In this document: piece after piece, positions 1-8,239 of the stretch
Position numbering within the stretch: the stretch's first letter is position 1
How the letters are laid out: each line of letters starts with the position of its first letter
Source: Labilithrix sp.
Lineage (GTDB): Bacteria > Myxococcota_A > Polyangia > Polyangiales > Polyangiaceae
DNA: 46,266 bases
Direction: 5' to 3'
Assembly: GCA_019637175.1 (NCBI GenBank)
Contig: JAHBWD010000069.1
Location: 1 to 46,266, forward strand
The notes under the pieces: generated by a model
Told to the model about the DNA's origin: nothing
Seen by the model: the letters and a program-made list of their open reading frames with translations, nothing else
The model's database searches: none
Made by a program: the position numbers and the translations under genes

Positions 1-51
1 AAATCAGGTGTGCCTGCAAGGGTACCAAGGGTTCGAATCCCTTGCTCTCCG
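1..51 (+). tRNA. tRNA-Ser, 3' part (5' end outside the window)
   Basis: Only the 3' part is present. The T-arm is a perfect 5-bp stem (AAGGG/CCCTT) around TTCGAAT at 28-43. The acceptor 3' strand GCTCTCC (44-50) is followed by discriminator G51. A long variable arm (about 9-26, GTGCC paired with GGTAC) marks a class II tRNA, and the acceptor sequence with discriminator G fits serine rather than leucine or tyrosine. If base 1 is the last anticodon base, the anticodon ends in A, which fits a UCN-decoding tRNA-Ser. CCA is not encoded (CTA follows). Confidence 0.85.
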
Positions 52-162
52 CTAGAAGCCCGCAGAATCGTCGATCGCGGCCGGCTGAGGGAGCGCGCCG
101 AAGGACACGCCCGTCGCGCCGACACGACGCTCGCAAGGCTGCAACTCACTTCGTGCGCCTGC

Positions 163-492
163 GCAGTATGCCGGCCGCCGCTTGGCATGCGCCACCGCGA
201 GCACCTCGACGTCTTCCCCGAGGACGAGGAAAACACGAGACGGTACGGAAACCGATTCACCTTCGCCGAGCGGATGTCGGGCTCGTACAAGAGCGGGCCT
301 CGTTTGACCTCTTCCCAGGGGATGCCCGGCACGCCGGAACGGGCCTCCTCGGCGCGGCGCTCGATCTCTTCACGGTCCTCGATCGAGATCCCCAGTGGAG
401 GTTCGAGGCTGTCGAGGAGCGTCGCAGCGAGCTTCCCGCTCGGCTTCGGGGAGCTGCAAGGCTTCTTCGAGGAGCTTGGCGGCGACACCCAT
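163..492 (-). pseudogene. Decayed toxin-antitoxin module (addiction-module antitoxin fused to a RelE/ParE toxin remnant)
   Basis: Reading the minus strand from the ATG at 492 gives an antitoxin-like start (MGVAAKLLEEALQLPEAER). After a one-base shift near 434-437 it continues as KLAATLLDSLEPP, then an acidic helix with EEIERRAEEARSG and the ending VPGIPWEEV, the typical layout of the short addiction-module antitoxin family (TIGR02574-like). The same frame runs without a stop into toxin-like sequence, NRFPYRLVF. After a second shift near 226-234 comes the toxin C-terminus, EVLAVAHAKRRPAY. The first half of the toxin and the boundary between the genes are missing, so the module looks deleted and frameshifted. 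The motif matches are from memory of the families. A sequencing error could explain one shift but not both shifts plus the deletion. Confidence 0.72.
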
Positions 493-785
493 GACTACAA
501 GGTAGCGCAAACGTGGCCACGGTCGACGCGGCTCCTTTTCCGCGACGCACCCCCTCGGCGTTCGGACCAAGCACGTCCACGTCGCGCCGTCTTGAGTAGC
601 GACGGAGGAGCTCATCCCCTTCATCCGACGCGGCGTCGAACAGAGCGATCTTGATGCGCATCACGGCGCGCCCCGCGGAGGCTCGGGTGGAACGGGAAAC
701 CCGAGTCGCATGAGCGCGCCTTCGATGCGCGATCATCGGCGCACGCCTCCACGGCGACGAGCCGAGGGATGGTCCAGCGATCGTG
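493..785. other. Stretch with no recognisable gene
   Basis: Together with 52-162 this is the part of the first 800 bases that holds no gene I can support. A minus-strand frame beginning MRIKIALFDAASDEGD near 658 has some protein-like composition but runs into the decayed toxin-antitoxin sequence without a clear end, so it may be another relic. No terminator, promoter or insertion-sequence end was recognised. Confidence 0.5.
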
Positions 786-819
786 CACGTAGTATCAAAC
801 CGCCATGCCGTACTACGTG
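786..819. promoter_or_regulatory. Perfect 9-bp inverted repeat spanning the start codon of the ribbon-helix-helix gene
   Basis: CACGTAGTA (786-794) and TACTACGTG (811-819) are exact reverse complements separated by 16 bases. The ATG at 805 lies in the spacer. Half-site centres are 25 bp apart. As DNA it could be an autoregulatory operator for the ribbon-helix-helix protein it precedes. As RNA it could form a hairpin with the start codon in its loop. If translation really begins at the in-frame ATG at 823, the repeat lies in the leader. Confidence 0.5.
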
Positions 820-1788
820 AACATGCGTCGAATCGATTGCCATTACGACCAGGCAAGCTCGGAGTTGCGCGCGATTCTGCCGGATGCGAACTCTAGCCTG
901 TCTTCTAGCAATCACACGTCGCAGACGTTCGAGGAGCAACTGCGCAAGCTCGCAGCCGAGCGGCACGACCTCGTCGTCGATGCCCTTCTCGAAGACGGTT
1001 TTCGCGGCTACTGGCTTTATCGGGCGCGAGCGGGCAAGGTTTCGGCAATCGAGGTCGACGAACGACCGGAGGGTGCCCTCGACCGCGAGGTGGATCTCCC
1101 GCTGGACGACATGGCGACGGTCACCCTCGTTCGGCATGTCGACGAGATTCGCGCGATGCTCGCAGAGCAACCCGACGTTGACGGCGATGACGGGTATGAG
1201 GTCACGCTTCCGCTTCGGTATGCAGACGAAGGCTCGATGCGAAACGTGCTCGACCTCGTCTCGAAGGCAATTGACGCAGGCGAGCACCGATTCGTCGCCG
1301 AGGTCGAGCTCGAACGATTTCTGGTCGAGATAGGACCTGGCGCGGCCAGCGTGCGCAAGCTCGTCGTCGTGACCGAACCCGATCTCTTCTCTCGGCTGCT
1401 TCATGGGCAATTCGCCGACGTGCCCGAGCCACCTCCTCGCGCCGACGAGATGCGAGAGCAGGCGCTCTACTGGCCGGAAGACATGCTTCGAGCGATCAAG
1501 GAAGAGGCGTTTCGCCTCGACACGAGCTTGTCCAACATCGTCCAAAAGGCTTGGAAGGCGTCACGGGCAAAGGTGGCCGAGAGCCAGTACGATGGCCTCT
1601 CCCCGCTCCTTCGTGGGTTTAGCCGCGACAAGGCCAAGCAGACCCTCTACTTCCCGGGTGACATGCTGGTCGAGATTCGTGACCAGGCGGCACGTATCGA
1701 CGCTTCGTTGTCGTTCGTCGTGCAAGGCGCGTGGGTTCTGGCGCGCGATGCCATCGCCGCCCTTCCTCCCCCGAAAGATTCGCGCTGA
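805..1788 (+). CDS. Protein with two tandem ribbon-helix-helix-like domains
   Basis: A 327-residue protein whose first 200 or so residues I do not recognise. The C-terminal third carries two clear copies of one module. Copy one begins QALYWPEDMLRAI and continues LDTSLSNIVQKAWK. Copy two begins QTLYFPGDMLVEI and continues IDASLSFVVQGAW. A beta strand then two helices with a conserved TSLS/ASLS turn matches the short ribbon-helix-helix-like proteins frequent in myxobacteria (TIGR04563-like, from memory). Two copies in one chain could form an intramolecular pair and bind one operator half-site. The ATG at 805 has no good ribosome site, and an in-frame ATG at 823 is an alternative. Inferred role: DNA-binding regulator, possibly of itself through the repeat at 786-819. 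The acidic N-terminal region may sense a partner. Confidence 0.85.
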   Translation: MPYYVNMRRIDCHYDQASSELRAILPDANSSLSSSNHTSQTFEEQLRKLAAERHDLVVDALLEDGFRGYWLYRARAGKVSAIEVDERPEGALDREVDLPLDDMATVTLVRHVDEIRAMLAEQPDVDGDDGYEVTLPLRYADEGSMRNVLDLVSKAIDAGEHRFVAEVELERFLVEIGPGAASVRKLVVVTEPDLFSRLLHGQFADVPEPPPRADEMREQALYWPEDMLRAIKEEAFRLDTSLSNIVQKAWKASRAKVAESQYDGLSPLLRGFSRDKAKQTLYFPGDMLVEIRDQAARIDASLSFVVQGAWVLARDAIAALPPPKDSR

Positions 1789-1804
1789 CGAGCGCGGCGC
1801 GGAG

Positions 1805-4246
1805 CTACTGGCGGAGCATCGCCTTGTGGAACTCCTCCTTGCTCTGCTCGATCTCGTCTTGCGAGAAGTCGGGCCGGAGGTCGACGTCGACGTGGACGAT
1901 CGTGCCGGTGAACGACGCGAGCGCCGGGTACTCGTTCGTGACGGGAGCGCCCTTGTCGCAGCCGACGTCGAAGGTCTCGTCGAGCGAGTAGCCGAACGCG
2001 GCGGTGCGCGGGATGACGCCCTCGGCGACCTTCTCCCCGTCGACGAAGATGCGCCCCACGCCGCCGGCGCCGAAGGGCTCCTTGCCCGTCTTCTCGAACT
2101 CGTAGCGAACGACGTGGCGGCCGGGCGAGAGCGCGCGCTTGCTACGGATGAAGGTCAGCTCGATCGACGCGAGGTTGTAACAGAACGTGGGCTTGCCCTC
2201 CTTCAGGTAGAGCGACCACCCGTTCGTGTCGCCGCCCATCACGACGATGGGACCTTCGGCGCCGCCCTTGGGGATCTCGACCGTCGCCTCCGCCGCCCAC
2301 GAGCGGTTCAGCGTGTTCGGCGCGACGTGCTCGGGGACGCGCGTCGCGCCGGCGTAGAAGCGGTAGGTCTTGCGGTCCTCGACGAGCCCGGCGCGCGCGA
2401 GGCAGCGCTCCTGGAAGCGATCGTCGAGCGGCAAGACGCCGTAGCGCCCCGCCTCCGCCCACCAGAGACCGACGAGCTCGATGAGCTTCTTGACGATCGG
2501 ATCGTCGAGGTTGGCGCGCTCGCGGCCCTCCATCAGGTCGTGGCACTCCGACGGATCCTGCTCGAGGTCGTAGAGCTCCCAGTGATCCTCGTCGAAGCCC
2601 CACGCGGCCTCGTTCTCCCACGGCTTGCGCCCGTGATACGTGACGGCCTTCCACTTGCCGTCGACGATCGCGCGGTTGCCGAGCATCTCGAAGTATTGCG
2701 TGGGCCGCGTCGTGGGTGCGGCGGCGTCGTCGAACGAGTAGTTCATCGGAACGCCCTCGAGCGGGGCCTGCTGCACGCTGTTGATCGTCGCGGGGAGCGT
2801 GACGCCCGCGGCCTCGAGGATCGTCGGGACGACGTCGATGACGTGGTGGAACTGCGTCCGGATCTCGCCGCGTGAGCGGATGCCTCGCGGCCAGTGCACG
2901 ACGAGCGGGTTCCGCGTGCCGCCGAAGTGCGTGTACTGCTTGCACAGCTTGAACGGCGTGTCGCCCGCGAGCGCCCAGCCGACGGGGTAGTGATTGTAGG
3001 AGCCGGGCAGCCCGAGATCGTCGATGCGCTCGAGGTTCTTCTTCTTGTCTTCGTGGATCGTCGTGACGAGCGACATCTCGTTGTAGAGGCCGTCGAGCGT
3101 TCCTTCGCCCGACGATCCGTTGTCGCCGATGAAGACGAAGATGAGCGTGTCGTCGAGCGCGCCCGAGCGCTCGAGGAAGTCGACGAGGCGCCCGATCTGC
3201 GCGTCGGCGTGGCTCAGGAACCCCGCGTACACCTCGGCCATGCGCGCGAAGAGCTTCTTGTCGTCCGCCGAGAGCGAGTCCCACTTCTGCACGCCCTCGA
3301 GCATGGGAGGCAGCTCGGTGTGCTCGGGAACGACGCCGAGCTTCTTCTGTCGCTCGAGCACCGTCTCGCGATACTCGTCCCATCCCATGTCGAACTTGCC
3401 CTTGTACGCGTCGCTCCACTCCTTCGCGACGTGGTGCGGCGCGTGGCAAGCGCCGAAGGCGAAGAAGCAGACCCAGGGCTTGTCGGGATCGACCGCGTTC
3501 AGGTTGCCGATGAGCTCCATCGCGCGGTCGGTGATGTCCTCCGAGAAGTGATAGCCCTCCTCGGGCAGCTTCGGCTGATCGACCGGCTCGCGATCGAGAT
3601 AGAGCTTCGGGTACCACTGGTTCGAGTCGCCGCCGAAGAAGCCGTAGAAGCGGTCGAAGCCGAAGACCGGTCCGCTCGGCCATCGATCGTAGGGGCCGCT
3701 CGGGCCAGTCTCTTCGGCAGGCGTGTTGTGCCACTTGCCGAGGGCGAACGATCCGTAGCCGTATTGATGAAGGATCGCTCCGATCGCCGCCTTGTTCTGC
3801 GGCTGCCGCCCGTTGTAGCCGGGGTATCCGGTCGCGAGCTCGGTGATGTTCGCCATGCCGACCGAGTGATGATTGCGACCCGTGAGCAAGCACGCGCGCG
3901 TCGGCGAGCAGAGCGCCGTCGTGTGGAAGTTGACGTAGCGGAGCCCGTTGTCCGCGAGCTTCGTGATGTTGGGCGTGTCGACGAGGCCGCCGAACGTGCT
4001 CGTCCAGCCGAAGCCCACGTCGTCGAGCACGATGTAGAGAATGTTCGGTGCGCCCTTCGGCGGCCTCCGCTCGACGGGAAACGCGGGCTCGGAGACGTCC
4101 CACGTTCGGCCGATGCGTCCGGGGAAGGGCTGGCCCTCGACGTACGTCTTCGGACGCAGCGCCCTCGCCGCGCGCTTGCGCGCCTCGTCGCCTCCGCCGT
4201 TGCCCTTCGAAGTTCCACCGTTGCCCTTGCGGCGCTGCTTGCTCAT
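1805..4246 (-). CDS. Arylsulfatase-type sulfatase, 813 residues
   Basis: This is a type I sulfatase hydrolysing sulfate esters. The signature CSPTRACLLTGR starts at Cys113, the residue that a formylglycine-generating enzyme would convert to formylglycine (no such enzyme is in the window). Metal-binding Asp75-Asp76 lie in LYIVLDDVGFG, and a second metal site is visible in IFVFIGDNGSSGE. The catalytic domain covers about 65-600. Residues about 650-813 form a beta-rich tail with GDTNGWSLYL and GRIFVDGEKVAEG, like the lectin/LamG-type tails of large bacterial sulfatases. The N-terminus is basic and Gly-rich with no signal peptide, so a cytoplasmic location is likely. A GGGAAGG site five bases before the ATG supports the start. 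It reads away from the histidine kinase gene at 4415, sharing a 168-bp divergent region. The substrate is unknown. Confidence 0.95.
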   Translation of the reverse strand: MSKQRRKGNGGTSKGNGGGDEARKRAARALRPKTYVEGQPFPGRIGRTWDVSEPAFPVERRPPKGAPNILYIVLDDVGFGWTSTFGGLVDTPNITKLADNGLRYVNFHTTALCSPTRACLLTGRNHHSVGMANITELATGYPGYNGRQPQNKAAIGAILHQYGYGSFALGKWHNTPAEETGPSGPYDRWPSGPVFGFDRFYGFFGGDSNQWYPKLYLDREPVDQPKLPEEGYHFSEDITDRAMELIGNLNAVDPDKPWVCFFAFGACHAPHHVAKEWSDAYKGKFDMGWDEYRETVLERQKKLGVVPEHTELPPMLEGVQKWDSLSADDKKLFARMAEVYAGFLSHADAQIGRLVDFLERSGALDDTLIFVFIGDNGSSGEGTLDGLYNEMSLVTTIHEDKKKNLERIDDLGLPGSYNHYPVGWALAGDTPFKLCKQYTHFGGTRNPLVVHWPRGIRSRGEIRTQFHHVIDVVPTILEAAGVTLPATINSVQQAPLEGVPMNYSFDDAAAPTTRPTQYFEMLGNRAIVDGKWKAVTYHGRKPWENEAAWGFDEDHWELYDLEQDPSECHDLMEGRERANLDDPIVKKLIELVGLWWAEAGRYGVLPLDDRFQERCLARAGLVEDRKTYRFYAGATRVPEHVAPNTLNRSWAAEATVEIPKGGAEGPIVVMGGDTNGWSLYLKEGKPTFCYNLASIELTFIRSKRALSPGRHVVRYEFEKTGKEPFGAGGVGRIFVDGEKVAEGVIPRTAAFGYSLDETFDVGCDKGAPVTNEYPALASFTGTIVHVDVDLRPDFSQDEIEQSKEEFHKAMLRQ

Positions 4247-4414
4247 CTCGGCCTTCCCTCGTTGGCTGGCTTCGAGAACGGTGATGCAGCGCGCGTGCCG
4301 ATGCGTCTCGTCCGAGTGACCGCGACGGGCGAGAAGAACAGCCGCGTCGAACGTGCTCGCGCCAAAGTCTAGTCTCGTTCTCGCGAGCGAGGGCGTTTAA
4401 GCTCCGTCGCCGAG

Positions 4415-5872
4415 ATGTCGAACGACGCGCGCGGCTTGACCGACTACGCGACGCTCGTGCTCGGCGCGGCCGATCACGCGAGCCTCGGCGTGTTCGTCGT
4501 GCAGACCGTCCCGCCGCGGATCCTCCACGCGAACGACGCGGCGGCCACGCTCGTCGGCTACTCCGAGGCCGAGCTGCGACGGCGCGGCAACCCCTTCGAG
4601 CTCGTCGCCCACGAGGAGCGCGCGCTCCTGGTCGAGCGCTTGCAGCGCGCCCTCGCCGGAGAATCGGTCCCGCCGCCGGCCCTCACGTTCATTCGCGGCG
4701 ACGGCGGGCGCGTCGTGCTCGATTGTCGAATCGTCCACCGCGAGATCGAAGGGCGGCCAGGCGCGGTCGTCTTCTTCACGGCGAAAGAACCGGCCCCCGT
4801 GGCCGACATCGCCGCAGACGCGCGCTACCGCGAGCTCGTCGACGCTGCTCCCGACGGCGTCACGATCGCGCGCGGAGGGCGGTTTCTCTACGCGAACCGA
4901 GCCGCGCTCGCGCTCGTCGGATGCACCAGCATCGACGATCTCGCGCAGCGGGCGCCGAGCGAGATGCTGCCGTCCGCGACGCCGCGGCACGACTACGCCT
5001 GGAGCGGCCGAGACGGCCGAACGTTCGAGGCGAGCGCCGTGACGATCGACTTCGAGGGCGCCCCCGCCGTGCTCACGTTCTTGCGCGACGTCACCGCGTC
5101 GCGTCGCGCGCACGCCGAGCTCGAGCGCACGCAGCGCCTCGCGGCCCTCGGCACGCTCGTGGCCGGCGTCGCCCACGAAGTGAACAACCCGCTCGCTTAC
5201 GCGAGCCTCGGCACCGACCTCCTCGGTCGCTTCTTCGACGAGGGCTGCCACGACGTCGAGTCCGGTCGCAGCGCGCTCTCGAGCGTGGCCGCCGGGCTCG
5301 AGCGCATCACGACGATCGTGCGCGATCTCCGCGCGTTCGCGCGCGCCGGCGATCACGTCGTCGTGCCCGTCGCGCTCGCCGACGTCGTCGCGTCCGCGCT
5401 GCGGATGACCGCGCCGATGACGAGGCCTCGGGCGACGGTCGACGCCGACGTCGGATCGCTGCCGTTCGTTCGAGGAAGCGCAGGCAGCCTCGAGCAGGTC
5501 TTCGTCAACGTTCTCATCAACGCCGCGCAATCGTTCGAGCAAAACGATCCTTCCCGCAACCGCGTGCGCGTTCGGGCCTCTTGCGCAGACGGCAGCGTGA
5601 GGGTCACCGTCGACGACAACGGCCGAGGGATTTGCGCCGACCACCTGCCGCGCGTCTTCGATCCGTTCTTCACGACGAAGTCCGCAGGCGACGGGACGGG
5701 CCTCGGGCTCTCCATCTGTCACTCCATCGTGACGCGAGACGGAGGGAGCATCGACGTCGCCAGTGTGCCCGGCGAAGGAACGACGGTGACGGTCGTCCTT
5801 CGTGCTCACGACGATTCGGGGCTCGCTCACGCGTGCGCGGGAACGAGCGGCGGCGCCTCCGGCGCGGCTTGA
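4415..5872 (+). CDS. Soluble PAS-PAS sensor histidine kinase
   Basis: A 485-residue kinase with two PAS-like domains (about 13-125 and 135-230), no membrane segments, then a HisKA domain with the phosphoacceptor His254 in GVAHEVNNPL. A HATPase domain follows with the N box FVNVLINAAQS, the G1 box DNGRGI, an F box FFTTKS and the G2 box GTGLGLSI. The first PAS resembles those in chemotaxis and phosphorelay kinases (VGYSEAELRRRGNPFELV). It has no receiver of its own, so the partner may be the orphan-like receiver at 6942-7349, but that is inference. The gene ends tail to tail with the next kinase, overlapping it by 46 bp. The ATG at 4415 lacks a strong ribosome site. Confidence 0.95.
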   Translation: MSNDARGLTDYATLVLGAADHASLGVFVVQTVPPRILHANDAAATLVGYSEAELRRRGNPFELVAHEERALLVERLQRALAGESVPPPALTFIRGDGGRVVLDCRIVHREIEGRPGAVVFFTAKEPAPVADIAADARYRELVDAAPDGVTIARGGRFLYANRAALALVGCTSIDDLAQRAPSEMLPSATPRHDYAWSGRDGRTFEASAVTIDFEGAPAVLTFLRDVTASRRAHAELERTQRLAALGTLVAGVAHEVNNPLAYASLGTDLLGRFFDEGCHDVESGRSALSSVAAGLERITTIVRDLRAFARAGDHVVVPVALADVVASALRMTAPMTRPRATVDADVGSLPFVRGSAGSLEQVFVNVLINAAQSFEQNDPSRNRVRVRASCADGSVRVTVDDNGRGICADHLPRVFDPFFTTKSAGDGTGLGLSICHSIVTRDGGSIDVASVPGEGTTVTVVLRAHDDSGLAHACAGTSGGASGAA

Positions 5873-6945
5873 GCTTCGTCGGGCGAGCGCTCTGGGAGGA
5901 GGAACGTCATCGTCGTGCCCTTGCCCGGTGCGCTCGTCGCCTCGAGCTTGCCGCCGTGCGCCTCGACGAGCGCCCTGGCGATCCAGAGCCCGAGGCCGCT
6001 CCCGTGTCCCGGCTGCTGCCCGTGCCAGAGTCGCTCGAACGCGTGATTGAGCTCCTCTCGCGTCATGCCGCAACCCGTGTCGGTCACGGTGAACTGCACT
6101 CCGTTCGGCCTGCGCTCGACCCGGACGCTGACCGTCCCGTCGCGAGGCGTGTATTGGAGCGAGTTTCCGACGAGGTTCGAGAGTACCTGGATGATGCGGT
6201 CGCGATCGCACACGAGCGAGCCCGCGACCGCCGACGCGTCGGGGAGCACGAGCCGTATCGAGCGGGCCCCGGCGATGGGCTCGAAGGGAGCGAGCGCGTC
6301 GTCGACGAGGTCTGCGAGCGAGCACGACGACATCGCGATGGGAAACGGATGCGCTCCGATGCGCGCGCTGTCGAGGATGTTGTCGACGAGACGTCGTGCA
6401 CGCAGCGAGCAGCGGCGAATGCGCGCGAGATGCAGGCTCTCCGGCCGGTCGCCGTACGTCTCGCGCGCGAGCAGCTCCGTCGCGAAGACGATCGTCTGGA
6501 GCGGATTGCGGAGGTCGTGCGCGACGACCGCGAGCACGGTCTCCTTGGCCGCGTTCGCGGTCTCGGCGAGGCGCAGCGCCTCCCGCGCCCGCTCGAGCGC
6601 ACGCCGCATGCGCGTCAGGAAATGCGTCAAGAGTAGCGAGACGCCGCAGAAGATCGAGAGGTCGAGGGCATCTCGCTTCGAGGCGACCACGATCGAGTCC
6701 GTCGGCGGCAAGAAGAAGTAGAGCAGGGCGAGCATCGAGAGCGCGACGGTCAGCGCGGCGGTGATCCAGCCGCCCCACCACGCTGCGAGCACCACCGCCG
6801 GGTAGAAGAGGAGAAACGGCGAGGGCGGCGTCTCGCTCCAAAGCGCTTGCGCGAGCCCCACCGCGGCCGCCGTGATCGCGAACGCGAGCGCGCAGCGCCA
6901 GAGGAAGGAGGCCGCCGTCGGCAGCTTCGACGACCGGGGCTTCAT
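5827..6945 (-). CDS. Membrane sensor histidine kinase with KdpD-like four-helix sensor region
   Basis: The 372-residue kinase starts at an ATG whose last bases overlap the stop of the receiver gene upstream (ATGA), which decides the start. Residues 12-110 hold about four hydrophobic segments with LFYPAVVLAAWWGGW, like the DUF4118 membrane region of KdpD-type sensors. HisKA follows with His143 in VVAHDLRNPLQ, then a HATPase with DTGCGM and HGSGLGLWIAR. It probably autophosphorylates and passes phosphate to the coupled receiver. The last 46 bp overlap the 3' end of the convergent PAS kinase gene, so the two transcripts are antisense at their ends. Confidence 0.95.
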   Translation of the reverse strand: MKPRSSKLPTAASFLWRCALAFAITAAAVGLAQALWSETPPSPFLLFYPAVVLAAWWGGWITAALTVALSMLALLYFFLPPTDSIVVASKRDALDLSIFCGVSLLLTHFLTRMRRALERAREALRLAETANAAKETVLAVVAHDLRNPLQTIVFATELLARETYGDRPESLHLARIRRCSLRARRLVDNILDSARIGAHPFPIAMSSCSLADLVDDALAPFEPIAGARSIRLVLPDASAVAGSLVCDRDRIIQVLSNLVGNSLQYTPRDGTVSVRVERRPNGVQFTVTDTGCGMTREELNHAFERLWHGQQPGHGSGLGLWIARALVEAHGGKLEATSAPGKGTTMTFLLPERSPDEAQAAPEAPPLVPAHA

Positions 6946-7349
6946 TGCAGCCGAGCTCCGGGCTTCTGTGCGGGGTGCGGAGGCCTTCGCTCCGAGGTCG
7001 CGCGCTCGACGAGGCTCGTCAAACGCGGAAGCGAGCAAGGCTTGGCGATGCGATAGGGCGTACCGATCCGGTCGGCGATCGCGTCGAGGTCGGCATAACC
7101 GGACGAGACGATGATGGGGACGAGCTGTTTGCCCGCGTTCTGAACCATGGCCTCGTAGGCCATGGCGGGGCCGTCGATGACGGGCATTTCGATGTCGAGG
7201 AGGATGAGGTCGGGAAGACGCTCGTCGAGCGCGTGCAGGCCCTCTTCACCGTTGAAGGCGATGCGCACGGTATGGCCGTACGACTCGAGCAGAGCTCCTA
7301 TCGTCGTCGCGAGGTCGGCGTCATCCTCGACAATCAAGATGTCGGACAT
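6942..7349 (-). CDS. Single-domain response regulator (CheY-like receiver)
   Basis: A 135-residue stand-alone receiver. The acidic pair is in LIVEDDADL, the phosphoacceptor is Asp52 in LILLDIEMPVIDG, the switch Ser is in IIVSSGYAD, and the conserved Lys is in RIAKPCSL. No output domain follows, only a short basic Pro/Arg tail. The frame is open further upstream, but those codons would overlap the divergent protease gene. The ATGs at 7349 and 7361 are the sensible starts, and I prefer 7349 because the fold begins immediately. It is translationally coupled to the membrane kinase (ATGA overlap). Confidence 0.9.
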   Translation of the reverse strand: MSDILIVEDDADLATTIGALLESYGHTVRIAFNGEEGLHALDERLPDLILLDIEMPVIDGPAMAYEAMVQNAGKQLVPIIVSSGYADLDAIADRIGTPYRIAKPCSLPRLTSLVERATSERRPPHPAQKPGARLQ

Positions 7350-7434
7350 CTCCGTTCGCATTGCATCACGCGGGCCGCGATCCAAGACCTCGAGCGCTCC
7401 GCCGCGCGGCACGACGGATGCTCCGCCCTCGCTC

Positions 7435-8229
7435 ATGCGCGGGTACGCCCATCTCATGTTCTTCGCGATCACGGCATGCACGGCGGCGCCCGCAGAGAAA
7501 GAGAAGGATGCGCTACGGGTCGCGAGCGAGACGAGCGAGATCCGAGGAGGCGAGGTCGATTGCGACCATCACGCCGTCGGCATCCTCCGCCTCGACGAAG
7601 GCGCCACGTGCTCGGCGACGCTCGTCGCACCCGACCGGGTGCTCACCGCGGCGCACTGCACGCTGAGGGCGCCGAAGGCGTTCTATCTCGGACGCGGACA
7701 GCCCGTGAAGAGCTACCAATCGGAGGAAGCCACGTCGCGGATGGCGCGTTATGCCGTTCGCGACATCGCCGCATACCCCGGCTTCACGCTCCAGACCGAG
7801 CGCACGAGGTGTCCGTTCACGCCCGTCGATGTCGGGCTCGTGCGCCTCGATGAAACGGTGACCGACGTCTCGCCCGATCCCATCGCGTTCGCCGAGCCGC
7901 CGCCGCACGCCAAGTGCACGTCGGTCGGGTTCGGCGCGACGCCGAGCAAGACGGGCCTCTACTTCCACGAGAAGCGCAACGCGATCGAGATCATCGCGGC
8001 GGGCCACCCGACGGCGTTCTCGTTCGACGCGCACACGGGCAACACCGAGCCGGGCGACTCCGGCGGACCGCTCTACTGCGACGGTGCGATCGTCGGCGTC
8101 AACTCGTGCAAGTCGAACCCGGACTACTTCGCGCGCCTCGACAGCGCGCGAGAGTGGCTCGAGGCGATGCTCCGCGACTGGGACCCCGACGTGGCGTCGA
8201 CGTATGCGCGCGATCTCCGGACCTGGTAG
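7435..8229 (+). CDS. Trypsin-like serine protease, predicted lipoprotein
   Basis: A 264-residue S1-family protease. Its start is a short hydrophobic signal ending in ITAC (Cys15), which suggests a lipoprotein. The catalytic triad is His74 (LTAAHC), Asp132 (VDVGLVRL) and Ser209 (GDSGGPL). Extra cysteines around 59, 75, 126 and 161 fit disulfides in an exported protein. The ATG at 7435 is chosen because the signal follows at once. The same frame is open far upstream but overlaps the receiver gene. It reads divergently from the receiver-kinase operon with about 85 bp between starts, and is followed 10 bp later by another lipoprotein gene. Confidence 0.92.
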   Translation: MRGYAHLMFFAITACTAAPAEKEKDALRVASETSEIRGGEVDCDHHAVGILRLDEGATCSATLVAPDRVLTAAHCTLRAPKAFYLGRGQPVKSYQSEEATSRMARYAVRDIAAYPGFTLQTERTRCPFTPVDVGLVRLDETVTDVSPDPIAFAEPPPHAKCTSVGFGATPSKTGLYFHEKRNAIEIIAAGHPTAFSFDAHTGNTEPGDSGGPLYCDGAIVGVNSCKSNPDYFARLDSAREWLEAMLRDWDPDVASTYARDLRTW

Positions 8230-8239
8230 CTTTCAACCC

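Noticed and set aside
257..856. A 199-codon minus-strand frame in the first kilobase
   Set aside because: It mixes antisense and relic sequence, with no start site or domain. The real signal here is the frameshifted toxin-antitoxin remnant read across several frames.
4397..6841. An 814-codon open frame antisense to the PAS histidine kinase
   Set aside because: Arg/Ala-rich composition without motifs, and it also runs through the second kinase region in the wrong frame. It is a shadow.
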